The notes: generated from the letters alone by a model not told the origin. A stretch of 10,178 nt of DNA from an uncultured Muribaculaceae bacterium (GCA_934555895.1 CAKTFH010000044.1:1-10178), one strand, 5' to 3'; counted from the first letter of the stretch, positions 1 to 8,221 are shown. Numbers and translations are program-made.

Positions 1-2
1 TG

Positions 3-65
3 CTCATGGTCGCAGCGGTTGTGATTACCCTACGCAAACTCACTTCCGTTAACAATCGTTTTTAA
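3..65 (+). CDS. 3' tail of an unidentified gene (partial, doubtful)
   Basis: A reading frame open from the left edge ends at a TAA at 63-65. The visible 20 residues contain a hydrophobic run (LMVAAVVITL) followed by a basic, polar end (RKLTSVNNRF), which could be the last membrane segment and cytoplasmic tail of a larger protein. It is read in a different frame from the DpnII-like remnant that begins at the same place, so the two meet or overlap by a few bases. I do not recognise the family. The piece is too short to tell a real gene end from a chance open frame; the sequence left of the window would decide. Confidence 0.25.
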   Translation, partial: LMVAAVVITLRKLTSVNNRF

Positions 66-582
66 ACAACCTCTTAACGAAACCGGTTTGACTGAGGTTT
101 TCCAAAAGAAGCAAATTAAGAATCTTGTAGATTACGTCTTTGGCGTAGAAGTCGGTCTTGATTCCAATGCCCGTAAAAATCGCGGAGGCCACATAATGGA
201 AGGGCTTGTCGCAAATATCCTTACACTTAATGGCATCCCGTTCGAGCAAGAAGTTTATTATACAGAGTTCCCGGAGATAGTCAAAGCTTTAGGCTCGGAT
301 AATAAACGATTCGATTTTGTAATCCGGACTCCTGAGAAGACATATCTTATCGAGGCTAATTTCTATACCGGAGGTGGTTCCAAACTTAATGAGGTCGCAC
401 GTTCATACTCTGAGCTTGCTCCGAAGATAAACGCTGTTCCTAGCTTTGAATTTGTCTGGATAACAGACGGTGTCGGCTAGGAATCTGCCCGCAATAAGCT
501 CGAAGAGGCATTTGCCCACATTCCCAGCGTGTATAATCTAACGAATATTCAAGATTTTATTTCTACAGTAAGAAATGATTAG
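61..582 (+). pseudogene. DpnII/MboI-family GATC restriction endonuclease, 5'-truncated and interrupted by an amber codon
   Basis: The translation is clearly DpnII-like: an ETGL...F..KQIKNLVDYVFG segment, GLDSNARKNRGGHIMEG, then the nuclease core FDFVIRTPEKTYLIEANFY (a PD-(D/E)xK variant ending E-A-N), the GGGSKLNEVARSY hallmark, and FVWITDGVG. At 478-480 the frame meets TAG exactly where the family has the W of the TDGxGW motif (TGG to TAG fits one G-to-A change). The same frame then continues without another stop for 33 codons of family-like sequence (ESARNKLEEAF..IPSVYNL) to a natural TAG at 580-582. Homology starts near 61 with no credible start: a TGA lies in frame at 22-24, and the TTG at 88 falls inside conserved sequence. 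Full-length family members are about 280-290 residues as I recall, so roughly the first 100-120 are missing. The remnant's end overlaps the next gene by 8 nt. Family members cleave unmethylated GATC. As read here it should give no active enzyme unless the amber codon is suppressed and the N-terminus is dispensable. Confidence 0.85.
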
Positions 583-1276
583 TAGCAAAGTTATAGAGGC
601 TCTTACACCTCTCTTCAATATTGTCACCAATGCAAAAGGAAAGACTATAGGAGAGATTAAAGAATCTCTCTTTATTGGTGATAAGTGCAAGATGAAGAAA
701 GGTGCTTCCGGCCTAATTGTCGAAAACTTACTTGGAATAGAAAACAACAGTAGGCCAGAAGCCGATTTAGTTCAAATTGGCTGTGAGATAAAGATCCTAC
801 CTTTGCAAAAGAATGGGGATGGCTCTATTAAAGCAAAAGAACCGACAGCCATTCAGATGATTAATTATTGTGAGGTTGCTAAGGAGACATGGGAGACTGC
901 AAAAATTAGAAGTAAGATTAATTTAACATTTTGGGTAGTTTATCTTGCAAAGGAGAATGGCAAATCTAAGCCACAAGATGATTACGTAATTGTTGATTAT
1001 TTCCTTGATCATCCTTCCGACGTTACAAATGGAGTTTTCAAAACAGATTGGGAAGAAATCCAATCATACATAAAGCGAGGCGATGCTGACAGACTTTCAT
1101 GCAGTATGGGAACCTATCTTGAACCAAAGACTAAAGGTAAAAACAGTCAAGATAAAACGGATGCTCCTGATGGAAATGGAGGAATAACACGTGCTCGAAG
1201 AAGAGCTTTCTACTACAAGAAAAATTATACCAATACACAAATAATTCCAAATCTGGATTTATCAGCTATTAAGTGA
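575..1276 (+). CDS. MutH/Sau3AI-family DNA endonuclease (GATC)
   Basis: A 233-residue protein, close to the length of E. coli MutH (229) and about half of Sau3AI, so a single nuclease domain. The catalytic set is complete and spaced as in MutH: E50 (GLIVENLLG), D64 (EADL), E71 and K73 (GCEIK) correspond to MutH E56, D70, E77 and K79 with identical intervals. Further family matches are GKTIGEI near residue 21, TWETAKIRSKI at 105-115 (MutH has a TWETS..R.KL stretch with a functional lysine), DWEEI...G....L....G.YLE.KTK in the C-terminal half, and RRRAFYYKKNYT near 208-219 (MutH: PRGFYLKKNFT). MutH nicks the unmethylated strand at hemimethylated GATC; Sau3AI cuts GATC. Given its neighbours (GATC endonuclease remnant and GATC methylase), a restriction role is more likely than mismatch repair. 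The ATG start at 575 overlaps the end of the upstream frame in ATGATTAG, a sign of translational coupling. The AT-rich composition differs from the core genes and points to transfer. Confidence 0.88.
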   Translation: MISSKVIEALTPLFNIVTNAKGKTIGEIKESLFIGDKCKMKKGASGLIVENLLGIENNSRPEADLVQIGCEIKILPLQKNGDGSIKAKEPTAIQMINYCEVAKETWETAKIRSKINLTFWVVYLAKENGKSKPQDDYVIVDYFLDHPSDVTNGVFKTDWEEIQSYIKRGDADRLSCSMGTYLEPKTKGKNSQDKTDAPDGNGGITRARRRAFYYKKNYTNTQIIPNLDLSAIK

Positions 1277-2148
1277 TGATAAAATCATTCTATAAATCAG
1301 ACAATAGAGACTTCACCATTGTTAATGGCGACTGCTTTGATGTGCTCCCTCTGTTTGATTTTAAGTTTGATATGATCTTTGCTGACCCACCATATTTCCT
1401 CTCTAACGGAGGCATAAGCTATCAGGCGGGTAAGGTCGTATGTGTGGACAAAGGCGACTGGGATAAGGGTGGCTCTCCAGAATCCATTATGGAGTTTAAC
1501 CGTAAATGGCTATCTTTATGCCGAGAAAAACTAAAAGATAACGGGACAATATGGATTTCCGGCACCCACCATAATATCTTTTCAATAGCGAACGTTCTGA
1601 CTGAACTTGGCTATAAGATTCTCAACGTAATTACTTGGGCAAAAACTAATCCGCCGCCAAACATATCATGTCGATTCTTTACTTACTCGACAGAGTTCAT
1701 TATATGGGCGCGTAAGTGCCCAAAGGTACCGCATAAGTATAATTACGAGCTTATGAAGGCAATAAATGGTGGTAAGCAGATGACGGATGTATGGCGGCTT
1801 CCAGCAATTGGACATTGGGAAAAATCATGCGGCAAGCACCCTACGCAAAAACCATTGGCTCTACTCACCCGCATCATCCTTGCCAGCACAGACGAACACG
1901 ATTGGATTCTCGATCCATTCGCAGGTTCATCAACTACAGGTATAGCAGCCAATTTATGTGGTAGAAGATTTCTTGGAATAGAGCTAAAAAAAGAATTTGC
2001 AATATTAAGCAAACTACGATGTGAGGAAATTGCTCAAACAAATATAAAACAAGTATATATCAAAAAGCTTTCAGACCTAAAGCTGGTAATATCATCTTTT
2101 TGCACCAATGAACCAGAACAAGGATATGGGAATGAGCTCCCATTTTAA
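1276..2148 (+). CDS. dpnA: DpnA-like adenine-N6 DNA methyltransferase (GATC, beta class)
   Basis: A 290-residue SAM-dependent methyltransferase with the beta-class motif order: catalytic motif IV DPPY at residues 37-40 (MIFADPPYFLSNGGIS) before the SAM-binding motif I DPFAGSSTTG at 213-222, with the target-recognition region between them. The stretches VDKGDWDK, EFNRKWL, NGTIWISG, ITWAKTNPPPN, SCRFFTYSTE, YELMKAINGGKQMTDVW and GKHPTQKP match my recollection of DpnA (M2.DpnII), which methylates adenine in GATC and, unlike DpnM, accepts single-stranded DNA. Specificity for GATC is inferred from this similarity and from the two GATC-nuclease relatives upstream. The start is ATG at 1276, overlapping the previous stop by one base (TGATG); a GTG one codon earlier is the alternative. 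No partner alpha-class Dam/DpnM methylase lies in the window. Product length fits the family and the gene looks intact. Confidence 0.93.
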   Translation: MIKSFYKSDNRDFTIVNGDCFDVLPLFDFKFDMIFADPPYFLSNGGISYQAGKVVCVDKGDWDKGGSPESIMEFNRKWLSLCREKLKDNGTIWISGTHHNIFSIANVLTELGYKILNVITWAKTNPPPNISCRFFTYSTEFIIWARKCPKVPHKYNYELMKAINGGKQMTDVWRLPAIGHWEKSCGKHPTQKPLALLTRIILASTDEHDWILDPFAGSSTTGIAANLCGRRFLGIELKKEFAILSKLRCEEIAQTNIKQVYIKKLSDLKLVISSFCTNEPEQGYGNELPF

Positions 2149-2154
2149 GAAGTG

Positions 2155-2199
2155 ATTGAAATTCCATATAAGCTAAAAACCGAATAATAAAATTTCAAT
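2155..2199 (+). repeat. AT-rich inverted repeat just after the methyltransferase gene, weak terminator candidate
   Basis: ATTGAAATT at 2155-2163 is the exact reverse complement of AATTTCAAT at 2191-2199, with a 27-nt AT-rich spacer. It begins 7 nt after the methyltransferase stop. Position suggests an end-of-operon hairpin, but the stem is A/T-only apart from one G-C pair and has no clean U-tract, so a chance match in AT-rich DNA is possible. Confidence 0.3.
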
Positions 2200-2327
2200 T
2201 ATCCTATCTACGAAATAGTCCTTTTGAGAACTCCACTGAAGATTAACTTTAATGTTGAAGGCTTCATTCAGTTTATCGGTGAAGAGCCGGGGAGGGGCCG
2301 AGCGGGTGCGCTTTGGATTTTTTTTAG

Positions 2328-2335
2328 TATATTTG
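2328..2335 (+). promoter_or_regulatory. Bacteroidota -7 promoter element for lon operon
   Basis: TATATTTG matches the Bacteroidota housekeeping -7 consensus TAnnTTTG and lies 63 nt before the lon ATG, in the intergenic stretch after composition has returned to GC-rich. A TTTG at 2312-2315 is only 12 nt upstream, shorter than the usual 19-21 nt gap, so the -33 half is poor or absent. Transcription would be expected to begin about 2340. Confidence 0.6.
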
Positions 2336-2398
2336 CAGTCGCTTTCGACGGAGACCCCGCCTAAGCCATCCAGCACTCTGTATTTCAACCGGTTTAGT

Positions 2399-4813
2399 AT
2401 GGACGATAATTGTCAGATATTTTCTTTCGGCAAAATAGATATTTCCGACACCCCGGGTGCCCCGTCACCTGTGTGGGCCGACCTTCCCGTGATTGCCACA
2501 CGCAACCTTGTGCTCTTCCCGGGGGTGACAATACCAATTTCCCTCGTCAGGGATAATGCCCTTAATGTGGCCAATTATGCCTCGGCACACCACATGCCGG
2601 TGGGTATATGCTGCCAGCTCAACAGTTCTGACGAGAATGTCACCGACCCTGAGAAAGTGAGCCCTTACGGCGTGGCCGCCGACATACTGCAGGTCATCAA
2701 GCTGCCTGACGGCGGCCATACGGCGTTGGTGCGCGGACGCGGACGATTCAAAATCAAAGGAAAAGCCGAAGGCAAGACCATTCCCGGCTCAGAGCTCAAT
2801 GTGGTGGCATCGCCTGTGGCCGACAGGAAACCTGCGGCCTCCGACAAGGAGTTTCCCGTACTCGTTGACAGCATCAACGAGACTCTCAACAAGATTTCCG
2901 ACACCATCGAGGTGGTGAAAGCGGTGAAAATGACAGTCGACAATTTCACCAACGGCACCGACATCATCAACACCGTGGCCACCAATCTTCCTTTCGAACC
3001 CAAGGAGAAGATGGCCATGCTTGGGCGCCAGAAGGTGAAAGACCGCGGCGAGATGCTGCTCCACGCCATGCTCGGCATCCTGCAGCAGGTGGAGATAGCC
3101 CGTTCCATAAAGGAGAAGGCACAGGAGGAGATGAATCAGCAGACCCGCAACGCCTTCCTGCAACAGCAGATGAACGCCATCCGCGAGGAGCTTTACGGTG
3201 ACGAGACCGATGAGATAGAGTCTCTGCGCAAAAGAGCCTCTGAAGCCAGTCTCCCCGAAGCCGCCGACAAGGCCATCAACAAGGAGATCGACCGTCTGCA
3301 GCATTTCAACCCGTCCTCACCCGACTACGCCACCCTGCTGTCGTACATCGAGACAGTGCTCGACCTCCCCTGGAAAGTTTACACCGAACTGAACACCGAC
3401 TTCGCTGAAGCTGAAAACATACTCAACAGCGACCACTACGGACTTGAGAAGGTGAAAGACCGCATTCTCGAGCAGCTGGCGGTGATGATCAACAATCCCG
3501 ACGGCAAATCGCCAATAATATGCCTCGTGGGCGCTCCCGGCGTGGGCAAGACCTCGCTCGGCGAGTCGATAGCCCGTTCGCTCGGACGCAACTACCGTCG
3601 TGTGTCACTCGGAGGCCTCCACGATGAGGCTGAGATACGCGGACACCGACGCACATACATCGGCGCCATGCCAGGCCGCATCATAGATGCCGTGCGCCGT
3701 GCCAAATCGGCCAATCCGGTGATTCTGCTCGACGAGGTCGATAAAATCGGCAACGACTTCAAGGGCGACCCATCGGCGGCACTCCTCGAGGTACTTGACC
3801 CGGAGCAGAACTGCCGTTTCCACGACAACTACATCGACATAGATTTTGACCTCTCGAAAATACTGTTCATAGCCACGGCCAATACCCTCTCCACCCTGTC
3901 GCAGCCTCTGCTCGACCGCATGGAGGTAATCGAAATCTCAGGCTACATCACCGAAGAGAAGATAGAGATAGCCAAGCGCCACCTGTTGCCACGAGCCATG
4001 GAGAGCCTGAAGGTCGACCCCGCCACCATAGCATTTTCCGACGATGCCTTACGCGCCATCATAGAACAATATACATCGGAAAGCGGCGTGCGTCAGCTCG
4101 AGAAAGCCATCTCCACGGTGCTCCGCAAGGCAGTGCTTCACCGCCTGCAGGGCAAAGAAACACCGGCACTCATTGAGCCTGAACATCTCTACACTTTCCT
4201 GGGACTCCCCCGCCATCAGAGCGACCGCTATGAAGGCAATGAATTCCCAGGCGTGGTCACCGGACTGGCCTGGACTGCCGTGGGAGGCGAAATACTTTTT
4301 ATCGAATCGTCGGCCGCAAAAGGCAAGGGCGAGAAACTCACCCTTACCGGCAACCTCGGCGATGTGATGAAGGAATCGGCCGTGATAGCGCTGCAGTATG
4401 TGCGCGCCCACATCGACCGCCTCGGCATCGACCCCGAGAGCTTCACCGACCTCCAGCTCCACATCCATGTGCCCGAAGGTGCCATCCCCAAGGACGGTCC
4501 CTCGGCCGGCATAACCATGGCCACATCCATAGCCTCAACCCTCACCGGCCGCAAGGTGCGCGAGCGCCTGGCCATGACCGGCGAGATTACTCTCAGAGGC
4601 AAAGTGCTCCCCGTGGGCGGCATAAAGGAGAAAATCCTCGCTGCCAAACGTGCCGGAATCACCGACATATTGCTCAGCGAGGAGAACCGCCGCGATGTGG
4701 ACGACATCAACGCCCGCTATATCGACGGCCTGACCTTCCACTACGTATCAACCGTGATGGAGGTGCTCGACTTCGCGCTTCTGCCTGCCGAACCCTCCAA
4801 TAAAAACTCATAA
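2399..4813 (+). CDS. lon: ATP-dependent endopeptidase Lon (LonA)
   Basis: A cytoplasmic AAA+ serine protease that degrades misfolded and regulatory proteins. The 804-residue product has the full LonA layout: an N-terminal substrate-binding domain ([14 protein letters not shown]... from about residue 27), a helical linker with [13 protein letters not shown] near 255, an AAA+ module with Walker A GAPGVGKT at 378-385 and Walker B ILLDEVDK at 442-449, then the protease domain with the Ser-Lys dyad S702 in PKDGPSAG and K745 in GGIKEK, spaced 43 residues apart as in E. coli (S679, K722). The frame is open upstream to 2252, but the added 49 residues are not Lon-like and cross the promoter element, so the ATG at 2399 is preferred. 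It ends in TAA 12 nt before prfA, in the same frame, suggesting one transcript. Nothing is missing. Confidence 0.97.
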   Translation: MDDNCQIFSFGKIDISDTPGAPSPVWADLPVIATRNLVLFPGVTIPISLVRDNALNVANYASAHHMPVGICCQLNSSDENVTDPEKVSPYGVAADILQVIKLPDGGHTALVRGRGRFKIKGKAEGKTIPGSELNVVASPVADRKPAASDKEFPVLVDSINETLNKISDTIEVVKAVKMTVDNFTNGTDIINTVATNLPFEPKEKMAMLGRQKVKDRGEMLLHAMLGILQQVEIARSIKEKAQEEMNQQTRNAFLQQQMNAIREELYGDETDEIESLRKRASEASLPEAADKAINKEIDRLQHFNPSSPDYATLLSYIETVLDLPWKVYTELNTDFAEAENILNSDHYGLEKVKDRILEQLAVMINNPDGKSPIICLVGAPGVGKTSLGESIARSLGRNYRRVSLGGLHDEAEIRGHRRTYIGAMPGRIIDAVRRAKSANPVILLDEVDKIGNDFKGDPSAALLEVLDPEQNCRFHDNYIDIDFDLSKILFIATANTLSTLSQPLLDRMEVIEISGYITEEKIEIAKRHLLPRAMESLKVDPATIAFSDDALRAIIEQYTSESGVRQLEKAISTVLRKAVLHRLQGKETPALIEPEHLYTFLGLPRHQSDRYEGNEFPGVVTGLAWTAVGGEILFIESSAAKGKGEKLTLTGNLGDVMKESAVIALQYVRAHIDRLGIDPESFTDLQLHIHVPEGAIPKDGPSAGITMATSIASTLTGRKVRERLAMTGEITLRGKVLPVGGIKEKILAAKRAGITDILLSEENRRDVDDINARYIDGLTFHYVSTVMEVLDFALLPAEPSNKNS

Positions 4814-4825
4814 ACTCTCCCGCCA

Positions 4826-5935
4826 TTGGACAACAACTCCCTGCTCAGCCGCCTCGACGGCATAGAAGCACGCTTTGAAGAAGTGTCGACACTCATCACC
4901 GACCCCGATGTGATTGCCGACATGAAGCGCTATGTGCGTCTCAACAAGGAATATAAGGAACTCGAGACACTCACATCCGCCACCCGCCGCTATCGCCGCC
5001 TGCTCGGCGACATCGACGAAGCCCGCTCCATACTCGACACAGAGACCGACGCCGACATGCGCCAGATGGCACGCGAGCAGGCCGAGGCAGCCCAGACGGC
5101 CCTCCCGGCCCTCGAGGAGGAGATAAAGCTGCTCCTCATCCCCGCCGACCCCGAAGATGCAAAAAACGCCATTGTGGAAATCCGTGGCGGTACGGGCGGC
5201 GACGAGGCCGCACTCTTCGCCGGCGACCTCTTCCGCATGTACTCGAAATACTGCGAGCAACGTGGCTGGCAAGTAGCCGTGACCAGTTTCAGCGAGGGAG
5301 CTGCGGGAGGTTTCAAGGAAATCGTGTTTGCCGTAACCGGCGAGGGCGTCTACGGCACCCTGAAATACGAGAGCGGAGTGCACCGCGTGCAGCGTGTGCC
5401 CGCCACCGAGACTCAGGGCCGCGTGCACACATCGGCCGCCACGGTGGCCGTGCTGCCCGAGGCAGAGGCCTTCGATGTTGAAATCAACGAAGGCGAAATA
5501 AAATGGGAGACCTTCCGAAGCGGAGGCGCCGGAGGCCAGAACGTGAACAAAGTGGAGTCGGGCGTGCGCCTGCGCTACATGTGGCGCAACCCGGTGAGCG
5601 GCACCACCGACGAGATACTCATCGAGTGCACCGAAACGCGCGACCAGCCCAAGAACAAGGAGCGCGCCCTAAGCCGTCTGCGCACATTCATCTACGACAA
5701 AGAGCACCAGAAATATGTCGACGACATAGCCTCGCGTCGCAAGACTCTGGTGAGCACCGGCGACCGCTCGGCCAAGATACGAACCTACAACTATCCCCAG
5801 GGACGCATCACCGACCACCGCATAAACTACACCATCTACAACCTCCAGGCATTCGTCGACGGTGACATACAGGACTGCATAGACCACCTCATCGTGGCCG
5901 AGAACGCCGAGAAACTGAAAGCCGCCGAGCTTTAG
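4826..5935 (+). CDS. prfA: Peptide chain release factor 1 (RF1), TTG start
   Basis: A 369-residue class I release factor that reads UAA and UAG in the ribosomal A site and triggers peptidyl-tRNA hydrolysis. RF1 rather than RF2 is shown by the tripeptide P192-A193-T194 (RVPATETQGRVHTSA; the PxT anticodon-like motif, where RF2 has SPF). The catalytic GGQ is at 236-238 in RSGGAGGQNVNKVESG, whose glutamine is the usual PrmC methylation target. The start is TTG: the frame opens at the lon TAA (4811-4813), there is no ATG before 4922, and starting there would drop the conserved N-terminal helix (LLSRLDGIEARFEEVSTLI). There is no clear Shine-Dalgarno sequence. The 12-nt gap to lon and 38-nt gap to pyrF, with no promoter element seen in either, fit a lon-prfA-pyrF operon. 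Confidence 0.97.
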   Translation: MDNNSLLSRLDGIEARFEEVSTLITDPDVIADMKRYVRLNKEYKELETLTSATRRYRRLLGDIDEARSILDTETDADMRQMAREQAEAAQTALPALEEEIKLLLIPADPEDAKNAIVEIRGGTGGDEAALFAGDLFRMYSKYCEQRGWQVAVTSFSEGAAGGFKEIVFAVTGEGVYGTLKYESGVHRVQRVPATETQGRVHTSAATVAVLPEAEAFDVEINEGEIKWETFRSGGAGGQNVNKVESGVRLRYMWRNPVSGTTDEILIECTETRDQPKNKERALSRLRTFIYDKEHQKYVDDIASRRKTLVSTGDRSAKIRTYNYPQGRITDHRINYTIYNLQAFVDGDIQDCIDHLIVAENAEKLKAAEL

Positions 5936-5973
5936 GGACATAATACGAAAAAACAAGCATATACCACACATAT

Positions 5974-6816
5974 ATGACAAAGAAAGACCTTATCAGAAAC
6001 ATCGCGCGCAAGCGCTCATTTCTCTGCGTGGGACTCGACAGCGACCCGCTGAAGCTCCCCAAGTGCATCACCGACACCACCTCGTCGCAGGCCGAGGCCA
6101 TGCTCGCCTTCAACAAGGCCATCATCGACGCCACAGCCCCCTACTGCGTGGCATACAAACCCAACACCGCCTTTTATGAGGCGCTCGGTGCCGAAGGCTG
6201 GGAGGTGCTCGCGCAGACCGTGGACTACATCCGCCGCAGATACCCCGACCAATTTGTCATCGCCGACGCCAAACGCGGCGACATCGGCAACACATCGGCG
6301 CTTTACGCCCGCGCTTTCTTCGACAACATGGATGTTGACGCCATCACGGTGGCTCCCTACATGGGCTCCGACAGTGTGAAGCCCTTCCTCGGCCACGACG
6401 GCAAATGGGTGATACTGCTCGCGCTCACCTCCAACCCCGGCTCGAAAGACTTTCAGTTCACCGAGTCGACCGATGGCAACCGCCTTTTCGAGCGTGTGCT
6501 CACCACCGCCCGCGAGTGGGCGAGCGACGAAGAGATGATGTTTGTGGTAGGCGCCACACAGGGTGCCATGTTCACCGACATCCGCCGCTGCGCACCCACC
6601 AACTTCCTGCTCGTGCCCGGCGTAGGCGCCCAGGGAGGCGACCTCGCCACAGTGTGCCGTCACGGCATGACCGACTACTGCGGTCTGCTGGTGAACTCCT
6701 CGCGCGGCATCATCTTCGCGTCGCGTGAAGCCGACTATGCCGAGGCCGCTGCCAAAGCTGCAAGCACCCTGGCACAGGAGATGGCCGCACTTCTTAAGCA
6801 ATATAGCAAAATTTAA
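5974..6816 (+). CDS. pyrF: Orotidine 5'-phosphate decarboxylase (long-form, type 2)
   Basis: Catalyses the last step of UMP synthesis, OMP to UMP plus CO2, as a soluble TIM-barrel dimer. The catalytic D-x-K-x-x-D set is visible in [12 protein letters not shown] (D98, K100, D103). Other family marks are LCVGLDSDP near residue 18, [12 protein letters not shown] near 53, [11 protein letters not shown] near 125 and the phosphate-binding end [11 protein letters not shown]...NSSRGI near 213-248. At 280 residues it belongs to the longer bacterial subfamily (type 2) rather than the approximately 230-residue E. coli type. ATG at 5974 is the clear start, 38 nt after prfA in an A-rich gap with no promoter element seen. 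prfA-pyrF adjacency is common in Bacteroidales as I recall. The gene is intact. Confidence 0.96.
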   Translation: MTKKDLIRNIARKRSFLCVGLDSDPLKLPKCITDTTSSQAEAMLAFNKAIIDATAPYCVAYKPNTAFYEALGAEGWEVLAQTVDYIRRRYPDQFVIADAKRGDIGNTSALYARAFFDNMDVDAITVAPYMGSDSVKPFLGHDGKWVILLALTSNPGSKDFQFTESTDGNRLFERVLTTAREWASDEEMMFVVGATQGAMFTDIRRCAPTNFLLVPGVGAQGGDLATVCRHGMTDYCGLLVNSSRGIIFASREADYAEAAAKAASTLAQEMAALLKQYSKI

Positions 6817-6850
6817 CGCTCGATTTTACACTTTTTCCGAGAAAACAAGC

Positions 6851-6858
6851 TATATTTG
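6851..6858 (+). promoter_or_regulatory. Bacteroidota -7 promoter element for pgk
   Basis: TATATTTG fits TAnnTTTG and lies in the 115-nt pyrF-pgk gap, 73 nt before the pgk ATG. No good TTTG sits 19-21 nt upstream (that region is only T-rich, TTTTACAC), so the -33 half is weak. It gives pgk a start of its own with a leader of about 65-70 nt. Confidence 0.62.
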
Positions 6859-6931
6859 TCACGCTGCACAAGCAGGTATATCTTGCTGAAAACGCGACAA
6901 TCAATATTACAACTAAAATAACAACCCTGAT

Positions 6932-8188
6932 ATGACAATCGACAAATTCAACTTCGCCGGCAAGAAGGCCATCGTGCGCGTGGACTTCAATGTGCCCCTC
7001 GACGAGAACGGCCACATCACCGACGACACCCGTATCCGCGGCGCGCTCCCCACTCTCAAAAAAATCCTCAACGACGGAGGCAGCCTCATCATCATGTCGC
7101 ACATGGGCAAGCCCAAAGGCAAGGTGAACGCCAAGTTCTCCCTCTCGCAGATTAAGGACGATGTAGCCAAGGCTCTCGGCCGCGATGTGAAATTCGTATC
7201 CGACTGCGTAGGTCCCGATGCAGCTGCCGCTGCCGCCGACCTCAAGCCCGGTGAAGTGCTCCTGCTCGAGAACCTCCGCTTCCATCCCGAAGAGGAAGGC
7301 AAGCCCGTGGGCATCGACAAAGAAGACCCCGCTTACGACGCAGCCAAGAAGCAGATGAAAGAGCAGCAGAAGGAATTTGCAAAGACCCTCGCTTCCTACG
7401 CCGATGTGTATGTGAACGATGCGTTCGGCACCGCTCACCGCAAGCACGCCTCCACAGCCGTGATTGCCGACTACTTCAACAGCGACGACAAAATGCTCGG
7501 CTACCTCATGGAGAAAGAGGTGAACGCCGTTGACAAAATCCTCAGCGACATCCAGCGTCCCTTCACCGCCATCATGGGCGGCTCGAAGGTTTCCACCAAA
7601 ATCGGCATCATCGAGAACCTGATGGACAAGGTCGACAACCTCATCCTCTGCGGCGGTATGACCTACACATTCGCCAAAGCGATGGGCGGCAACGTGGGCA
7701 ACTCGATCTGCGAACTCGACAAGCTCGACCTGGCCCGTGACATCATGCAGAAGGCCAAGGAGAAGGGCGTGAACCTCGTGCTCGGCACCGACTGCGTGGC
7801 AGCCGACTCGTTCAGCAACGACGCCAAGACCCAGATTTGCTCGGTAATGGACATTCCCGAAGGCTGGGAAGGCCTCGACGCAGGTCCCGAGACCCGCAAG
7901 GCTTTCGCCGACGCCATCCGCGGCGCCAAGACCATCCTGTGGAACGGCCCTGCCGGTGTGTTTGAGTTCGACAACTTCACCGCCGGCTCACGCGCCATCG
8001 CCGAAGCTATCGTAGAGGCCACCAACAACGGCGCCTTCTCGCTCGTAGGCGGCGGCGACTCAGTGGCTTGCGTCAACAAATTCGGCCTCGCCGATGAGGT
8101 AAGCTATGTATCTACCGGCGGCGGCGCACTCCTCGAGGCTATCGAGGGCAAGGTGCTCCCCGGCGTAGCAGCCATTCAGGGCAAATAA
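6932..8188 (+). CDS. pgk: Phosphoglycerate kinase
   Basis: A cytoplasmic glycolytic enzyme that transfers phosphate between 1,3-bisphosphoglycerate and ADP. The 418-residue product is complete: the substrate-binding VRVDFNVPL at 15-23, SHMGKPKG near 56, ENLRFHPEE near 112, [11 protein letters not shown] near 157, the inter-lobe and nucleotide-binding WNGPAGVFE around 337-345, GGGDS at 373-377, and the C-terminal [17 protein letters not shown]. It is slightly longer than the typical 390-400 residues, consistent with a short charged insert ([18 protein letters not shown], near 130-147) that I recall from Bacteroidota Pgk. ATG at 6932 follows its own promoter element, so it is probably a single-gene unit, followed by the hairpin at 8222-8267. 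Confidence 0.98.
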   Translation: MTIDKFNFAGKKAIVRVDFNVPLDENGHITDDTRIRGALPTLKKILNDGGSLIIMSHMGKPKGKVNAKFSLSQIKDDVAKALGRDVKFVSDCVGPDAAAAAADLKPGEVLLLENLRFHPEEEGKPVGIDKEDPAYDAAKKQMKEQQKEFAKTLASYADVYVNDAFGTAHRKHASTAVIADYFNSDDKMLGYLMEKEVNAVDKILSDIQRPFTAIMGGSKVSTKIGIIENLMDKVDNLILCGGMTYTFAKAMGGNVGNSICELDKLDLARDIMQKAKEKGVNLVLGTDCVAADSFSNDAKTQICSVMDIPEGWEGLDAGPETRKAFADAIRGAKTILWNGPAGVFEFDNFTAGSRAIAEAIVEATNNGAFSLVGGGDSVACVNKFGLADEVSYVSTGGGALLEAIEGKVLPGVAAIQGK

Positions 8189-8207
8189 TCTTCCCTACGT
8201 AACTTCA

Positions 8208-8215
8208 TACCTTTG
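8208..8215 (+). promoter_or_regulatory. Bacteroidota -7 promoter element for the methyltransferase gene
   Basis: TACCTTTG is an exact TAnnTTTG match in the 99-nt gap between pgk and the next gene, 72 nt before its ATG. No -33 TTTG is present at the usual distance. The predicted start of transcription falls at about 8219-8223, that is, at the first bases of the inverted repeat 8222-8267. Confidence 0.55.
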
Positions 8216-8221
8216 TAAATA

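Noticed and set aside
88..480. Reading the DpnII-like piece as a complete small gene starting at TTG 88
   Set aside because: TTG 88 lies inside the conserved ETGL segment, homology begins upstream of it, and the frame continues with family sequence after the TAG.
798..805. TACCTTTG promoter-like match inside the MutH-like gene
   Set aside because: No gene starts nearby and no -33 element is evident; matches to this short motif are expected by chance in 10 kb.
2173..2388. Minus-strand open frame of 71 codons between the methyltransferase gene and lon, with a plausible-looking AT-rich end
   Set aside because: It straddles the composition border and the lon promoter, its first half is GC-rich low-complexity sequence, and I recognise no family. 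A remnant of a foreign gene in 2173-2280 cannot be excluded but is not supported.
2252..2398. Possible N-terminal extension of Lon from an upstream ATG
   Set aside because: The 49 extra residues resemble no Lon sequence and span the TATATTTG promoter element; the ATG at 2399 gives a normal LonA N-terminus.
6016..6801. Long minus-strand open frame opposite pyrF, with similar ones opposite lon, prfA and pgk
   Set aside because: These are shadow frames of GC-rich coding genes: repetitive His/Gly/Ala/Val-rich translations with no recognisable domain.
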